Shown: one piece after another, positions 1-6,435 of the stretch
Position numbering within the stretch: position 1 is the stretch's first letter
How the letters are laid out: every line of letters starts with the position of its first letter
Assembly (NCBI GenBank): GCA_003136335.1
Contig: PLEA01000516.1
Span: 1-7,559 of the forward strand
DNA length: 7,559 nt
Origin: Acidobacteriaceae bacterium
Lineage (GTDB): Bacteria; Acidobacteriota; Terriglobia; Terriglobales; SbA1
Direction of reading: 5' to 3'
Translations under genes and position numbers: made by a program
Notes under the pieces: generated by a model
Told to the model about the DNA's origin: nothing
The model's input: the letters and a program-made list of their open reading frames with translations, nothing else
Database searches by the model: none

Positions 1-470
1 ACAATGGATCCCGATATGAAGAACACGCTACTTCCCGGATTCGCGAACACACCCGTTCCAGAAGTGGGGCGCTCCATCTCTGTAAACGCCAGGTGGGCTG
101 CGTCCAGAACACCGAGATCCCTTGTCACCAGTGTGCCGTGTTTCGCCACGATAGTGACCTGGCCAGAGTAGGAAAGGTTCGCCGCTGGTTCGACCGCAGG
201 CAGGCCGGCGGACGGAGCCACGTCCAGGGCGGTGAAACTAGTGGCCCCGTCGAGCGGGCCCCCACCGGTGATGGCGCCTGTGGTGCAGAGTCCTACAGGG
301 CTTGTGCAGTTCAGTGTGGTGAACAGGCTGCGGATCGTTCCTCTTACCGGCCTGCACCGGTCGTCAGCCGAGACCTTGAAGGCTGCCCCAGACTGTTTCA
401 TGGGCAACACAACGGCGCACAGCCCAAGGCCCAAGATTAGCAGTAAAAGAAGCCTGCCGACGTGTTTCAT
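1..470 (-). CDS. Secreted beta-rich protein of unknown function (3' end beyond window)
   Basis: The minus-strand frame is open from an ATG at 470-468 to the left window edge, giving 156 complete codons without a stop. The start is well supported: AGAGGAGA lies at 484-477, and its GGAG core is 7 bases before the ATG. Residues 1-35 form a Sec signal peptide: positive MKHVGR, a hydrophobic core from about 7 to 22, and a likely cut after VSA (35). The Cys18 context (LGLC) is a poor lipobox, so export as a soluble protein is more likely than lipidation. The mature part has three cysteines (39, 55, 62) and many short Gly/Thr/Val-rich segments, including TGAITGGGPLDG, SYSGQVTIVAKHGTL and TGVFANPGSSVFFISGS. 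The late GTGxFA...G...F.SG pattern resembles allene-oxide-cyclase-like or dirigent-like beta-barrel proteins seen in soil bacteria. That match is from memory and tentative. Function unknown; it is transcribed in the same direction as rnpB. Confidence 0.85.
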   Translation of the reverse strand, partial: MKHVGRLLLLLILGLGLCAVVLPMKQSGAAFKVSADDRCRPVRGTIRSLFTTLNCTSPVGLCTTGAITGGGPLDGATSFTALDVAPSAGLPAVEPAANLSYSGQVTIVAKHGTLVTRDLGVLDAAHLAFTEMERPTSGTGVFANPGSSVFFISGSI

Positions 471-778
471 TGTATTTCTCCTCTCGTTGCAGATTTTCTT
501 CGATCCAGCCACTCGCATCGAATCGGGGGCCGGGCTGATGGAATTTGATCGCCGCTTGCTTCGTTCTGTTCGCGAGTTCCGTAATGTTAACCGGAATCTC
601 CCTTTTGACTTCCGCAACGCCAGCGGATCATACACCCGTCAGGCCGTTCACGATACTGGGAAAGGAGTTTCATCCAAACTGCAAATCTGGCCGAATCGCG
701 CCAGCTACTACCGCGTTCTGGATGAAGCTGGGAATCGGGGTCGAGGTCCACCCCTCCACAAGAAAACAAAGTAGATTA
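471..778. other. Intergenic region without a convincing gene
   Basis: This stretch lies between the start of the secreted-protein gene and the 3' end of rnpB. It must carry the 5' leader of the secreted-protein gene, whose ribosome binding site is at 477-484. I see no convincing -10/-35 pair for that gene; TATGAT on the minus strand near 630 is only a weak candidate. The minus strand just after rnpB is T-rich (about 779-762), which might help end the rnpB transcript. A short plus-strand frame (TTG 545 to 796) begins with a hydrophobic, signal-like stretch. It has no ribosome binding site and runs into the rnpB 3' strand, so it is not called. Confidence 0.6.
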
Positions 779-1216
779 AGGCAGCCGGACCTGTAAGCCG
801 AATTCTGTCCGCAGGATTGCTCCCGCTGGACGGCCATTCCTCTGGGCCGCGCATCGCTGCGCGGCTCTAGCGACCTACCCGAAGGTTTGACGCACCGAGC
901 CGGCACGTGTCCGAAACCCTGATTCAAAAAACCGAAGTCCCGGACTTCCTCCCTATTTGGTCTTGCTCCGTGTGGGGTTTGCCGTGCCCGCGGCATTACT
1001 GCAGCGGCGGTGCGCTCTTACCGCACCTTTTCACCCTTACCCCGGCCCGTGAAGGCCGAGGCGGTATATTTTCTGTGGCACTTTCCGTCGAGCGATCCCG
1101 CCCAAACCAGCGCGGGGGCCCTCCCGGACGTTATCCGGCACACTGCTCTGCGGAGTTCGGACTTTCCTCTCCCCGCGTCCGAAGACGCTGGAAGCGACCG
1201 TCCGGTCCGGCTGCCT
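779..1216 (-). ncRNA. rnpB: RNase P RNA, bacterial A type
   Basis: This is the catalytic RNA of RNase P, which removes 5' leaders from pre-tRNAs. Read on the minus strand, conserved blocks appear in the expected order. The AGAGGAAAGTCCG block is at 1170-1158. The block GTAAGGGTGAAAAGGTGCGG, running on into TAAGAG, is at about 1040-1015. GGAGCAAGACCAAATAGGG is at 969-951, AGAGGAATGGCCGTCC at 843-828 and ACAGAATTCGGCTTAC at 808-793. The ends are set by a P1 helix: GGCAGCCGGACC (1215-1204) pairs perfectly with GGTCCGGCTGCC (791-780), and A1216 with T779 adds a thirteenth pair. The length of about 438 bases exceeds the 377 of E. coli, mainly because the P15/L15 part between about 955 and 880 is enlarged. 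TATAAT at 1230-1225 places the transcript start near 1217, agreeing with P1. A T-rich tail follows P1. The gene is divergent from the permease gene at 1396. Confidence 0.97.
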
Positions 1217-1224
1217 ACGGAATC

Positions 1225-1230
1225 ATTATA
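1225..1230 (-). promoter_or_regulatory. -10 box of the rnpB promoter
   Basis: The minus strand reads a perfect TATAAT here, 8 bases before the expected first base of the RNase P RNA (about 1216-1217). At the usual 16-18 base spacing there is no good -35; the sequence there, CGGAAG, belongs to the adjoining heptad array (1246-1275). The promoter may rely on its strong -10. Confidence 0.75.
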
Positions 1231-1245
1231 TGGCATGCGGGGCGG

Positions 1246-1275
1246 GGCTTCCGGCTGCCGGCTTTCGGTTTCCGG
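1246..1275 (-). repeat. Degenerate GCCG heptad array, left arm of inverted repeat
   Basis: The minus strand reads heptads of the form GCCGNNA: CCGAAA, GCCGGCA, GCCGGAA, GCC. The block matches the right-hand array at 1360-1389 in inverted orientation at 25 of 30 positions. It occupies the -35 region of the rnpB promoter. Such short heptad arrays occur between genes in several soil bacteria; their role is not known to me. Confidence 0.7.
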
Positions 1276-1333
1276 AACGCTTTCGTTGGCTCGCGTTTTT
1301 GCGGCCGATTCCGTGGCCTGCGCTGGTAGACTT

Positions 1334-1351
1334 AGCGCTTACAATGGCGCT
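1334..1351 (+). promoter_or_regulatory. Possible permease-operon -10 inside a dyad
   Basis: TACAAT at 1340-1345 fits a sigma70 -10 box, about 50 bases before the permease start codon at 1396. It sits in the middle of a perfect 5-base dyad, AGCGC (1334-1338) and GCGCT (1347-1351). No clear -35 is present at 17 bases. Any operator role for the dyad is speculation. Confidence 0.35.
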
Positions 1352-1359
1352 GCGCTTCT

Positions 1360-1389
1360 CCGGAAGCCGGATGCCGAGAGCCGGAAGCC
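1360..1389 (+). repeat. Degenerate GCCG heptad array, right arm of inverted repeat
   Basis: Heptads CCGGAA, GCCGGAT, GCCGAGA, GCCGGAA and GCCGACC run nearly into the ATG at 1396. CCGGAAGCCG occurs twice, 21 bases (three heptads) apart. The last GGAAG (1383-1387) is 8 bases before the start codon, so the repeat appears to supply the partial Shine-Dalgarno sequence of the permease gene. The array is the inverted partner of 1246-1275. Confidence 0.75.
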
Positions 1390-1395
1390 GACCTC

Positions 1396-2625
1396 ATGAA
1401 CATCGCTGAAGCCATTCGAATCGCACTGCGGTCGCTGTGGGCCAACAAGCTGCGCTCCGTGCTTACGCTGCTGGGTGTAGTAATCGGGATCGCGGCAGTG
1501 ATCGCTGTAGTAACATTCGTTTCCGGGATTCAGGATTACGTGGCGAAGAAGATTTTCAATCTTGGCGCCGACGTGTTCATCATTGGAAAGATGTCGCCGG
1601 TCGAGACCAATGTCGAGCACTTCCTTGTGGCCGAGAAACGCAAGAATTTGGTGCTTGAGGACTATCAGGCCGTGCTCGAGGCCTGCCGCCATTGCGACTA
1701 TGTGGGTGCGCTGATGCGCGGCAGTGGGCGCGTAAAACACAACGAGCAATCGATCAGCGATACCACCATCCGCGGCATCACTCCGTCCGTGGCGTCGATC
1801 CTCGACACCGATTTAACCTCGGGACGCATGTTAAACGATACCGATCTGAACAACCACTCGCAAGTGGCCGTCGTGGGCACAGACATCGTCGAGCATCTGC
1901 TGGGCGGAGCCGACCCGCTCGGCCAGGAAATTCGCGTGGATGGCTGGACCTACCAGGTGATTGGCATCGGCAAGAAGAAGGGCAAGACTTTGGGCCAGAG
2001 TGCGGACAACTATGTGCTCATTCCCGTCACCGTATATCTGAAACAGTACGGATCGCACAACAGCAGTATTGGGATTTGGGGCAAGGCCACGGCGACTGGC
2101 GCTCCACTAAACCAGGCGATCGATGAAGCGCGAGTGGCGCTGCGGGCCCACCGGCACGACCGAGTCGGCGAAGAAGACAGCTTCGAAATCGAGACCAACG
2201 CCAGCCTGCTTTCCATCTGGTCCGGGCTCAGTAGCACGTTTTTTATGGCGACGATTGGGATTGCGGGCGTGTCTCTGGTTGTGGGCGGAATCGTGATCAT
2301 GAATATCATGTTGGTCTCGGTGACCGAGCGTACCCGCGAAATCGGCATTCGCAAAGCGCTCGGGGCCCGGCGGGATGATGTGCTGCTTCAGTTTCTGATC
2401 GAGGCCGTGATTCTGGCATTGATCGGCGGAGTGCTGGGAGTATTGTCTGGCGTGACGGTTGCCGAAATCGTGACCCTCATCATCGGAATGCCATCTTCCA
2501 TCAAGTTGTGGGCCGTAGCGGCAGGACTGCTGGTGGCGGCCAGCGTAGGAGTGTTTTTTGGAGTTTATCCCGCGCGCAAAGCGGCGCGGCTGGATCCGAT
2601 TGTGGCGCTGCGGTTTGAGATGTAG
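1396..2625 (+). CDS. MacB-like ABC transporter permease (no ATPase domain)
   Basis: Inner-membrane subunit of a MacB/FtsX-type (type VII) ABC system; such systems drive periplasmic substrate export or lipoprotein and lipid movement rather than ordinary uptake. The 409 residues show the family layout. A cytoplasmic N-terminal helix with ANKLRSVLTLLGVVIG leads into membrane segment 1 (about 20-42). A large periplasmic MacB core domain spans about 45-280. A C-terminal FtsX domain carries three segments (about 283-307, 330-357, 370-395). The hallmark [18 protein letters not shown] lies near 308-325, and the end YPARKAARLDPIVALRFE is typical. True MacB (about 650 residues) also carries an N-terminal ATPase; here it is absent and none is encoded nearby, so the ATPase must be supplied in trans. 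An odd CxxC pair (Cys97, Cys100) lies in the periplasmic domain and is missing from the next gene. GGAAG 8 bases upstream supports the start. The substrate cannot be told. Confidence 0.93.
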   Translation: MNIAEAIRIALRSLWANKLRSVLTLLGVVIGIAAVIAVVTFVSGIQDYVAKKIFNLGADVFIIGKMSPVETNVEHFLVAEKRKNLVLEDYQAVLEACRHCDYVGALMRGSGRVKHNEQSISDTTIRGITPSVASILDTDLTSGRMLNDTDLNNHSQVAVVGTDIVEHLLGGADPLGQEIRVDGWTYQVIGIGKKKGKTLGQSADNYVLIPVTVYLKQYGSHNSSIGIWGKATATGAPLNQAIDEARVALRAHRHDRVGEEDSFEIETNASLLSIWSGLSSTFFMATIGIAGVSLVVGGIVIMNIMLVSVTERTREIGIRKALGARRDDVLLQFLIEAVILALIGGVLGVLSGVTVAEIVTLIIGMPSSIKLWAVAAGLLVAASVGVFFGVYPARKAARLDPIVALRFEM

Positions 2626-2640
2626 AAATTAGGTCCTAGC

Positions 2641-2724
2641 TGTCGTCCCGAGCGATAGCGCGGGACCTGGGTTCTTGCCAGCGCCGGCACAAACCCAGAT
2701 TCCTCGCTACGCTTCGGAATGACA
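2641..2724. repeat. REP-like long imperfect palindrome
   Basis: Two 33-base arms (2641-2673 and 2692-2724) are inverted copies matching at 24 of 33 positions; several differences are transitions that leave G-U pairs in RNA. The 18-base centre holds a smaller hairpin (TGCC/GGCA). Each arm can also fold alone: GTCCCG with CGGGAC in the left arm, ATTCC with GGAAT in the right. The outline (TGTC at the left tip, GACA at the right, CCTGGGTT and AACCCAG inside) resembles dispersed intergenic repeats I associate with Acidobacteria genomes. It lies between two permease genes of a likely operon and could stabilise or attenuate the transcript. Confidence 0.75.
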
Positions 2725-2746
2725 AAACGAACAGATCTGTGAACTT

Positions 2747-4009
2747 ATGATTCGCAAGGACGAGTTCGGCGAAATTGTCCGCATGGCGATCGATACGCTG
2801 CGCGGCAACAAGCTGCGTTCCGCACTAACCGTGCTGGGCATCGTGATTGGAGTTGCCGTTGTCATCGGCGTCTCGTCCATCGGGCGCGGACTGGATCAGA
2901 ACGTCCGAGACATCGTCAGCAGCATCGGCTCTGACGTGATCTTTGCATTTCACCTCGAGCCTTTTAGTTTTGGCCGGCCCACAGAAGAGATGCGCACCCG
3001 CAAGGAACTTACTAACGACGACGCGGTGGCCATGCGGGATCTGCCCCACGTGAAGGCGGTGACCGCGGGTATTCGGTATGACCGGCCGGAGTTGGGTGTG
3101 GGATCGTTCGCCGTGAAGTATGGGGACCGGAAGGCCAAGAACACAATTCTCGAAGGCGACCAGGCTTCCGCCAAGGAAGTGTTCGACCTGATGATTGCGT
3201 CGGGGCGGTGGTTCAGTGAGGTGGATGAAGAGCATCGGTCGAACGTGGTTCTGCTGTGCGCGGATACCACCGAGGAACTATTTGGCAGCAAAAGTCCTCT
3301 CGGCAAAGAAGTCAACATTGAAGGCCAGCTCTTTACCGTGATTGGAACGGTACAGCCGGTGAAGTCGGTCTTCGGCGGAGGCAAGAATCCGGACGATAAC
3401 AAGGTCATCTTCCCGCTGAGCACATTGCGGAAGCTTCATCCCGAACTCAAGCAGCACTGGATCAGCGTCAAGGCCACATCCCACGACGATGTTCCCAAAG
3501 CCATCGACGAGATGCGTGAGTTGCTGCGGCGCCGGCGCAAGGTTCCAGTCGACAAGCCAGACAACTTCGCGGTGTTTACGTCCGACTCCATCTCCGATGC
3601 GTGGAACCAGATTACCGGTGCGCTGTTCGTTGGCATGTTCGCGATTTCCAGTGTCGCGCTCATCGTTGGCGGCGTGGGAGTGATGAATATCATGCTGGTG
3701 AGCGTGACTGAGCGCACGCGCGAAATCGGCGTGCGCAAGGCGATTGGCGCGCGCAAGCGCGATATTCTTTTGCAGTTCACGCTGGAGGCCATCATGTTGA
3801 CCGCGGTCGGCGGCGTCATTGGCGTAACCGCCGGCGCGCTTGTGGTTTGGGTGATTCCAGTGCTGTGGCCTTCGTTGCCCGCCCGCATGTCCGTCTTCTG
3901 GACTACCTTCGGCTTCAGCGCCGCCGCCGGAGTCGGACTGGTCTTTGGGATCTATCCGGCGTGGAAAGCGGCGAACCTGGATCCGATCGAATCGTTACGA
4001 TACGAATAA
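2747..4009 (+). CDS. MacB-like ABC transporter permease (no ATPase domain), second copy
   Basis: Paralogue of the upstream gene with the same build over 420 residues. The N-terminal part [23 protein letters not shown] enters membrane segment 1 (about 22-45). The periplasmic MacB core domain spans about 48-290 and the FtsX domain with three segments about 292-415. The motif [18 protein letters not shown] lies near 319-336, and the protein ends [18 protein letters not shown]. Like its neighbour it lacks the ATPase domain. The two proteins are clearly related but far from identical, and this one lacks the CxxC of the first, so they could form a heterodimer or two homodimers sharing one ATPase. 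The gene starts 121 bases after the first permease, across the REP-like palindrome. No clear Shine-Dalgarno sequence precedes the ATG; a perfect palindrome ACAGATCTGT (2731-2740) lies 6 bases before it. The next gene begins 18 bases after the stop, suggesting cotranscription. Confidence 0.93.
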   Translation: MIRKDEFGEIVRMAIDTLRGNKLRSALTVLGIVIGVAVVIGVSSIGRGLDQNVRDIVSSIGSDVIFAFHLEPFSFGRPTEEMRTRKELTNDDAVAMRDLPHVKAVTAGIRYDRPELGVGSFAVKYGDRKAKNTILEGDQASAKEVFDLMIASGRWFSEVDEEHRSNVVLLCADTTEELFGSKSPLGKEVNIEGQLFTVIGTVQPVKSVFGGGKNPDDNKVIFPLSTLRKLHPELKQHWISVKATSHDDVPKAIDEMRELLRRRRKVPVDKPDNFAVFTSDSISDAWNQITGALFVGMFAISSVALIVGGVGVMNIMLVSVTERTREIGVRKAIGARKRDILLQFTLEAIMLTAVGGVIGVTAGALVVWVIPVLWPSLPARMSVFWTTFGFSAAAGVGLVFGIYPAWKAANLDPIESLRYE

Positions 4010-4027
4010 ACTGGCCAGCGCCCGCGC

Positions 4028-5200
4028 ATGATTCATTCCACCGTCAGAATCTTCCAGCTCGCAGGGATTCTCGGCTGCCTCTCCAGTTCCGTCTATTATC
4101 TGATTTGCTTGTGGAGTGCAGCCGGATTCCTCCGCGAGCGCAAGGCGGGCATGAACGGCCATTCCGCAGCGGTCCTGCCGCCTGTCTCGATTCTCAAGCC
4201 TCTGAAGGGCACCGACCCTGATATCTACGAAAGCTTCCGCAGCCATTGTCTGCAGGACTATCCCGAGTACGAAATTATTTTCGGCATGAGCGATCTCGAC
4301 GATCCCGCTGCGGCCATCGTGCAGCAACTGCAGCGGGAGTTTCCCAACCATGCCATCGGGATGGTCGTTTCGCCGAACAAACTCGGCGCCAACGTAAAGG
4401 TCAGTAATCTCGAGCAGATGTTGCAGGTGGCTCGCTATCAGCATTTGCTCGTTAACGACAGCGATATTCGCGTCGAGCGTGATTATCTGCGGCGCGTCAT
4501 GGTGCCGCTGTTGGACGAGAGCGTGGGAATGGTGACGTGTCTGTATCGCGGAGTTGCGGCTTCCACCTTCGGCTCGCGATTGGAGTCCCTTGGCATCAGC
4601 ACAGATTTCTGTGCTGGAGTATTAGTGGCCCGTCAACTCGAGGGCGGACTTCGGTTCGGACTCGGCTCCACGCTCGCTTTCCGGCGAACTGACCTGGAGA
4701 GAACTGGCGGATTCAGAGCCATTGTTGATTTTCTCGCCGACGACTACGAACTCGGCAGACGGATCGCCAACCTTGGCCTGCAGGTTCTGCTCTCCGATGT
4801 GGTCGTTGAGACCCATCTTCCCTCGTACGACCTGCGGGGATTTTTCGCCCATCAGTTACGCTGGGCCCGCGGCGTGCGAGACTCACGAGCCATCGGCTAC
4901 ATGGGACTGGCTTCCACTTACGGCCTCATATGGGCGCTACTCGTACTGATCGCCAGTCGAGCGGCGCCGTGGTCGTGGGCGGTGCTTGGTGCAACAGCAT
5001 TGTTACGTTTGGCGATGGCGCTTACAGTGGGCAAATTCGTGCTGGAAGACCGGCGTTTGCTGCGACACTTGTGGCTGCTGCCGGTTCGGGATCTAGTCGC
5101 AGTCGCAGTGTGGATTGCGAGTTTCGCAGGTCACACCGTGACTTGGCGGGGAGATCGATTCGAGCTGAAGAATGGTCGGCTGACCCGCATTGCTCCATAG
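4028..5200 (+). CDS. hpnI: HpnI-like GT21 glycosyltransferase (hopanoid/ceramide glucosyltransferase family)
   Basis: Membrane-bound glycosyltransferase of the GT2/GT21 fold. In characterised hopanoid producers HpnI adds N-acetylglucosamine from UDP-GlcNAc to bacteriohopanetetrol; HpnK then deacetylates the product. The 390 residues show an N-terminal membrane anchor (about 8-33), the start of the catalytic domain at PPVSILKPLKGTDPD (51-65), the metal and nucleotide-sugar motif DSD (Asp144, Asp146) in LLVNDSDIRV, a putative catalytic acidic pair ADDYELG (Asp238-Asp239), and HQLRWARG (275-282). This last motif matches the (Q/R)xxRW signature of GT21 but with His first. Two to three C-terminal membrane segments fill about 290-370, followed by a typical VTWRGDRFELKNGRL tail. 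The length fits the family. It lies 18 bases after the second permease; no clear ribosome binding site is seen. Other hpn genes are not in the window, so a ceramide or other lipid acceptor remains possible. Confidence 0.85.
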   Translation: MIHSTVRIFQLAGILGCLSSSVYYLICLWSAAGFLRERKAGMNGHSAAVLPPVSILKPLKGTDPDIYESFRSHCLQDYPEYEIIFGMSDLDDPAAAIVQQLQREFPNHAIGMVVSPNKLGANVKVSNLEQMLQVARYQHLLVNDSDIRVERDYLRRVMVPLLDESVGMVTCLYRGVAASTFGSRLESLGISTDFCAGVLVARQLEGGLRFGLGSTLAFRRTDLERTGGFRAIVDFLADDYELGRRIANLGLQVLLSDVVVETHLPSYDLRGFFAHQLRWARGVRDSRAIGYMGLASTYGLIWALLVLIASRAAPWSWAVLGATALLRLAMALTVGKFVLEDRRLLRHLWLLPVRDLVAVAVWIASFAGHTVTWRGDRFELKNGRLTRIAP

Positions 5201-5202
5201 TC

Positions 5203-5227
5203 GCGGGCCTTCGGCGCGCTACTTTTC
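5203..5227 (+). terminator. Weak candidate terminator between convergent genes
   Basis: GCGGGCC (5203-5209), loop TTC and GGCGCGC (5213-5219) form a GC-rich hairpin with one G-G mismatch, followed by TACTTTTCC. It lies just after the hpnI-like stop and overlaps the last codon of the convergent gene. It might end the plus-strand unit. The T run is short and offset, so confidence is low. Confidence 0.3.
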
Positions 5228-6403
5228 CGACGAAGGAATCAATTCGAAGCGTCCATCCGAAAAGAGCCGGTAACGCCGCCCTCGCCAGGAAATCGTATTT
5301 CCAAAGAATCCCGCGACCCAGAAGCAAAACCCCAACAAATCTTCAATGGGCAGAAGCAGCCAGTTAATCTTTGCCCGCAAGACGCGCGTTGAAACCGTGT
5401 AGGCCGCTACAGCTCGCACGATCAAGGTAAAAGGCAAAACCGGCCACCACGCGGACGATGCCGCGCAGACTAGCAGCGCGAGCGGCAACGGCATGGTAAA
5501 CAATTGCCCCACATAACCGGCCGGACGCGAGCGCCGCGTGCTGCGAGCCCAGCGCAGGCGATGCTCCACGTTTTGTTGCAGCGTCGCGCTGCCAATATGG
5601 TGTTCGACTATGTACGACGAGAGAATCACGCCGTGCCCAGCCTCAGCCGCGAACTTGCCAAGCACAAAGTCTTCCGCCAGATAATCCTTCAACCGCGCGA
5701 AGCCTCCAATCGATTGCAGTACCCTGCGCCGGGCAGCGATGGTCGGGCCTACGGCGAAGTGCATGCCTTCAAGCATCCTCGCGACCAAAGCGCTTCCCCA
5801 GAAATCGGTATTCATGCCAGTGGCTTCCAGATGAGACCAGAAACTTGCTCCGGGAACGGCTCTATAGGGGCAGGTCGCCACGCCGAGATGAGCGTCCTGA
5901 AACTCAGCCGCGATCGTGCGCAGAAGATCCGGAGTCACTCGAATATCGCCGTCACTCATTACGACCAGATCATTGCCGACCGCGGCCAACATGCGATCGA
6001 GGCTGAACACCTTGGCATTGGGATACGGTGGTTCGCCAGTGAATACCAACCGCGACGGAACTTTCGGATAGTCCCGCTGCAGGCGAGCCACGACTTCCGC
6101 GGCAGGATCAGCTTCAGCTCGAACCGCGAACAAAATCTCAAACGTCGGGTAGTCCTGTTCAAAAAAGGTGCGTAGATTTGATTCGAGGTCCAGGTCCAGG
6201 CCGGCAAGAGGTTTGAGGATGCTGATTGGCTCAGTCGCGAACCGGGCAGACGGTCGCACCGCCAAGTAGCGCAATGCCGCCACCATCTGCAGCAGCGAAT
6301 AAATGATGGTTCCGCAGAGCGCGAGGAGCAAAATGTCCAGTAGGACTTTGTCTGGCACGGCGAAAAAAAGTAGGAACAGCGCACACCTGGCGCCTGGGAG
6401 CAT
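5219..6403 (-). CDS. Second HpnI-like GT21 family glycosyltransferase
   Basis: Divergent relative of the convergent gene next door, sharing its layout. There is an N-terminal membrane region, EPISILKPLAGLDLDLE at the start of the catalytic domain, PNAKVFSLDRML, and the nucleotide-sugar motif MSDGDIRV. With the ATG at 6403 as residue 1 (394 residues), the DxD aspartates are 131 and 133. The acidic pair in LAEDFVLG is Glu204-Asp205 and HRLRWARS is 241-248, again with His in the first place of the (Q/R)xxRW signature. C-terminal membrane segments and an ISWRGRRYRL tail follow. It probably glycosylates a membrane lipid such as a hopanoid or sphingolipid; the acceptor cannot be read. The start is uncertain: TTG 6421, ATG 6403 and GTG 6358 are all in frame, and none has a clear ribosome binding site. 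Alignment with its neighbour would favour a start near GTG 6358. The stop is only 18 bases from that of the plus-strand copy. It follows the kinase gene closely and may be cotranscribed with it. Confidence 0.85.
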   Translation of the reverse strand: MLPGARCALFLLFFAVPDKVLLDILLLALCGTIIYSLLQMVAALRYLAVRPSARFATEPISILKPLAGLDLDLESNLRTFFEQDYPTFEILFAVRAEADPAAEVVARLQRDYPKVPSRLVFTGEPPYPNAKVFSLDRMLAAVGNDLVVMSDGDIRVTPDLLRTIAAEFQDAHLGVATCPYRAVPGASFWSHLEATGMNTDFWGSALVARMLEGMHFAVGPTIAARRRVLQSIGGFARLKDYLAEDFVLGKFAAEAGHGVILSSYIVEHHIGSATLQQNVEHRLRWARSTRRSRPAGYVGQLFTMPLPLALLVCAASSAWWPVLPFTLIVRAVAAYTVSTRVLRAKINWLLLPIEDLLGFCFWVAGFFGNTISWRGRRYRLFSDGRFELIPSSEK

Positions 6404-6428
6404 TGGGGCAATCAAAACCAAGGCAATG

Positions 6429-6434
6429 ATTATA
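6429..6434 (-). promoter_or_regulatory. Possible -10 box for the second glycosyltransferase gene
   Basis: A perfect minus-strand TATAAT begins one base after the kinase TAG stop (6438-6436). A transcript would start near 6422, giving a leader of about 19 bases to ATG 6403, or an almost leaderless message if TTG 6421 is used. No good -35 is visible within the kinase coding end, so this may be chance. Confidence 0.4.
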
Positions 6435-6435
6435 C

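Noticed and set aside
736..755. GGGGT/ACCCC hairpin considered as the rnpB terminator
   Set aside because: The stem is only 5 bases with an 8-base loop, and no T run follows on the minus strand.
93..774. Plus-strand frames of 115 and 180 residues at the left end
   Set aside because: They run opposite to the secreted-protein gene, which has a strong ribosome binding site and signal peptide. They have neither.
545..796. 83-residue plus-strand frame with a hydrophobic, signal-like N-terminus
   Set aside because: It begins with TTG without a ribosome binding site and ends inside the 3' strand of rnpB. Nothing in the sequence past the first 30 residues looks like a known protein.
1246..1389. Inverted repeat considered as a MITE or insertion-sequence remnant
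   Set aside because: No target-site duplication or transposase fragment is visible, and the arms are explained by tandem heptads in opposite orientation.
907..1399. Plus-strand frames of 140 and 129 residues between the intergenic region and the first permease
   Set aside because: They are antisense to rnpB, whose conserved blocks and P1 helix account for the sequence. Their composition (Arg/Pro/Gly/Ser-rich) is typical of shadow frames in GC-rich DNA.
5504..6175. 223-residue plus-strand frame
   Set aside because: It lies wholly antisense to the second GT21 gene, whose motifs are intact, and shows no recognisable domain.
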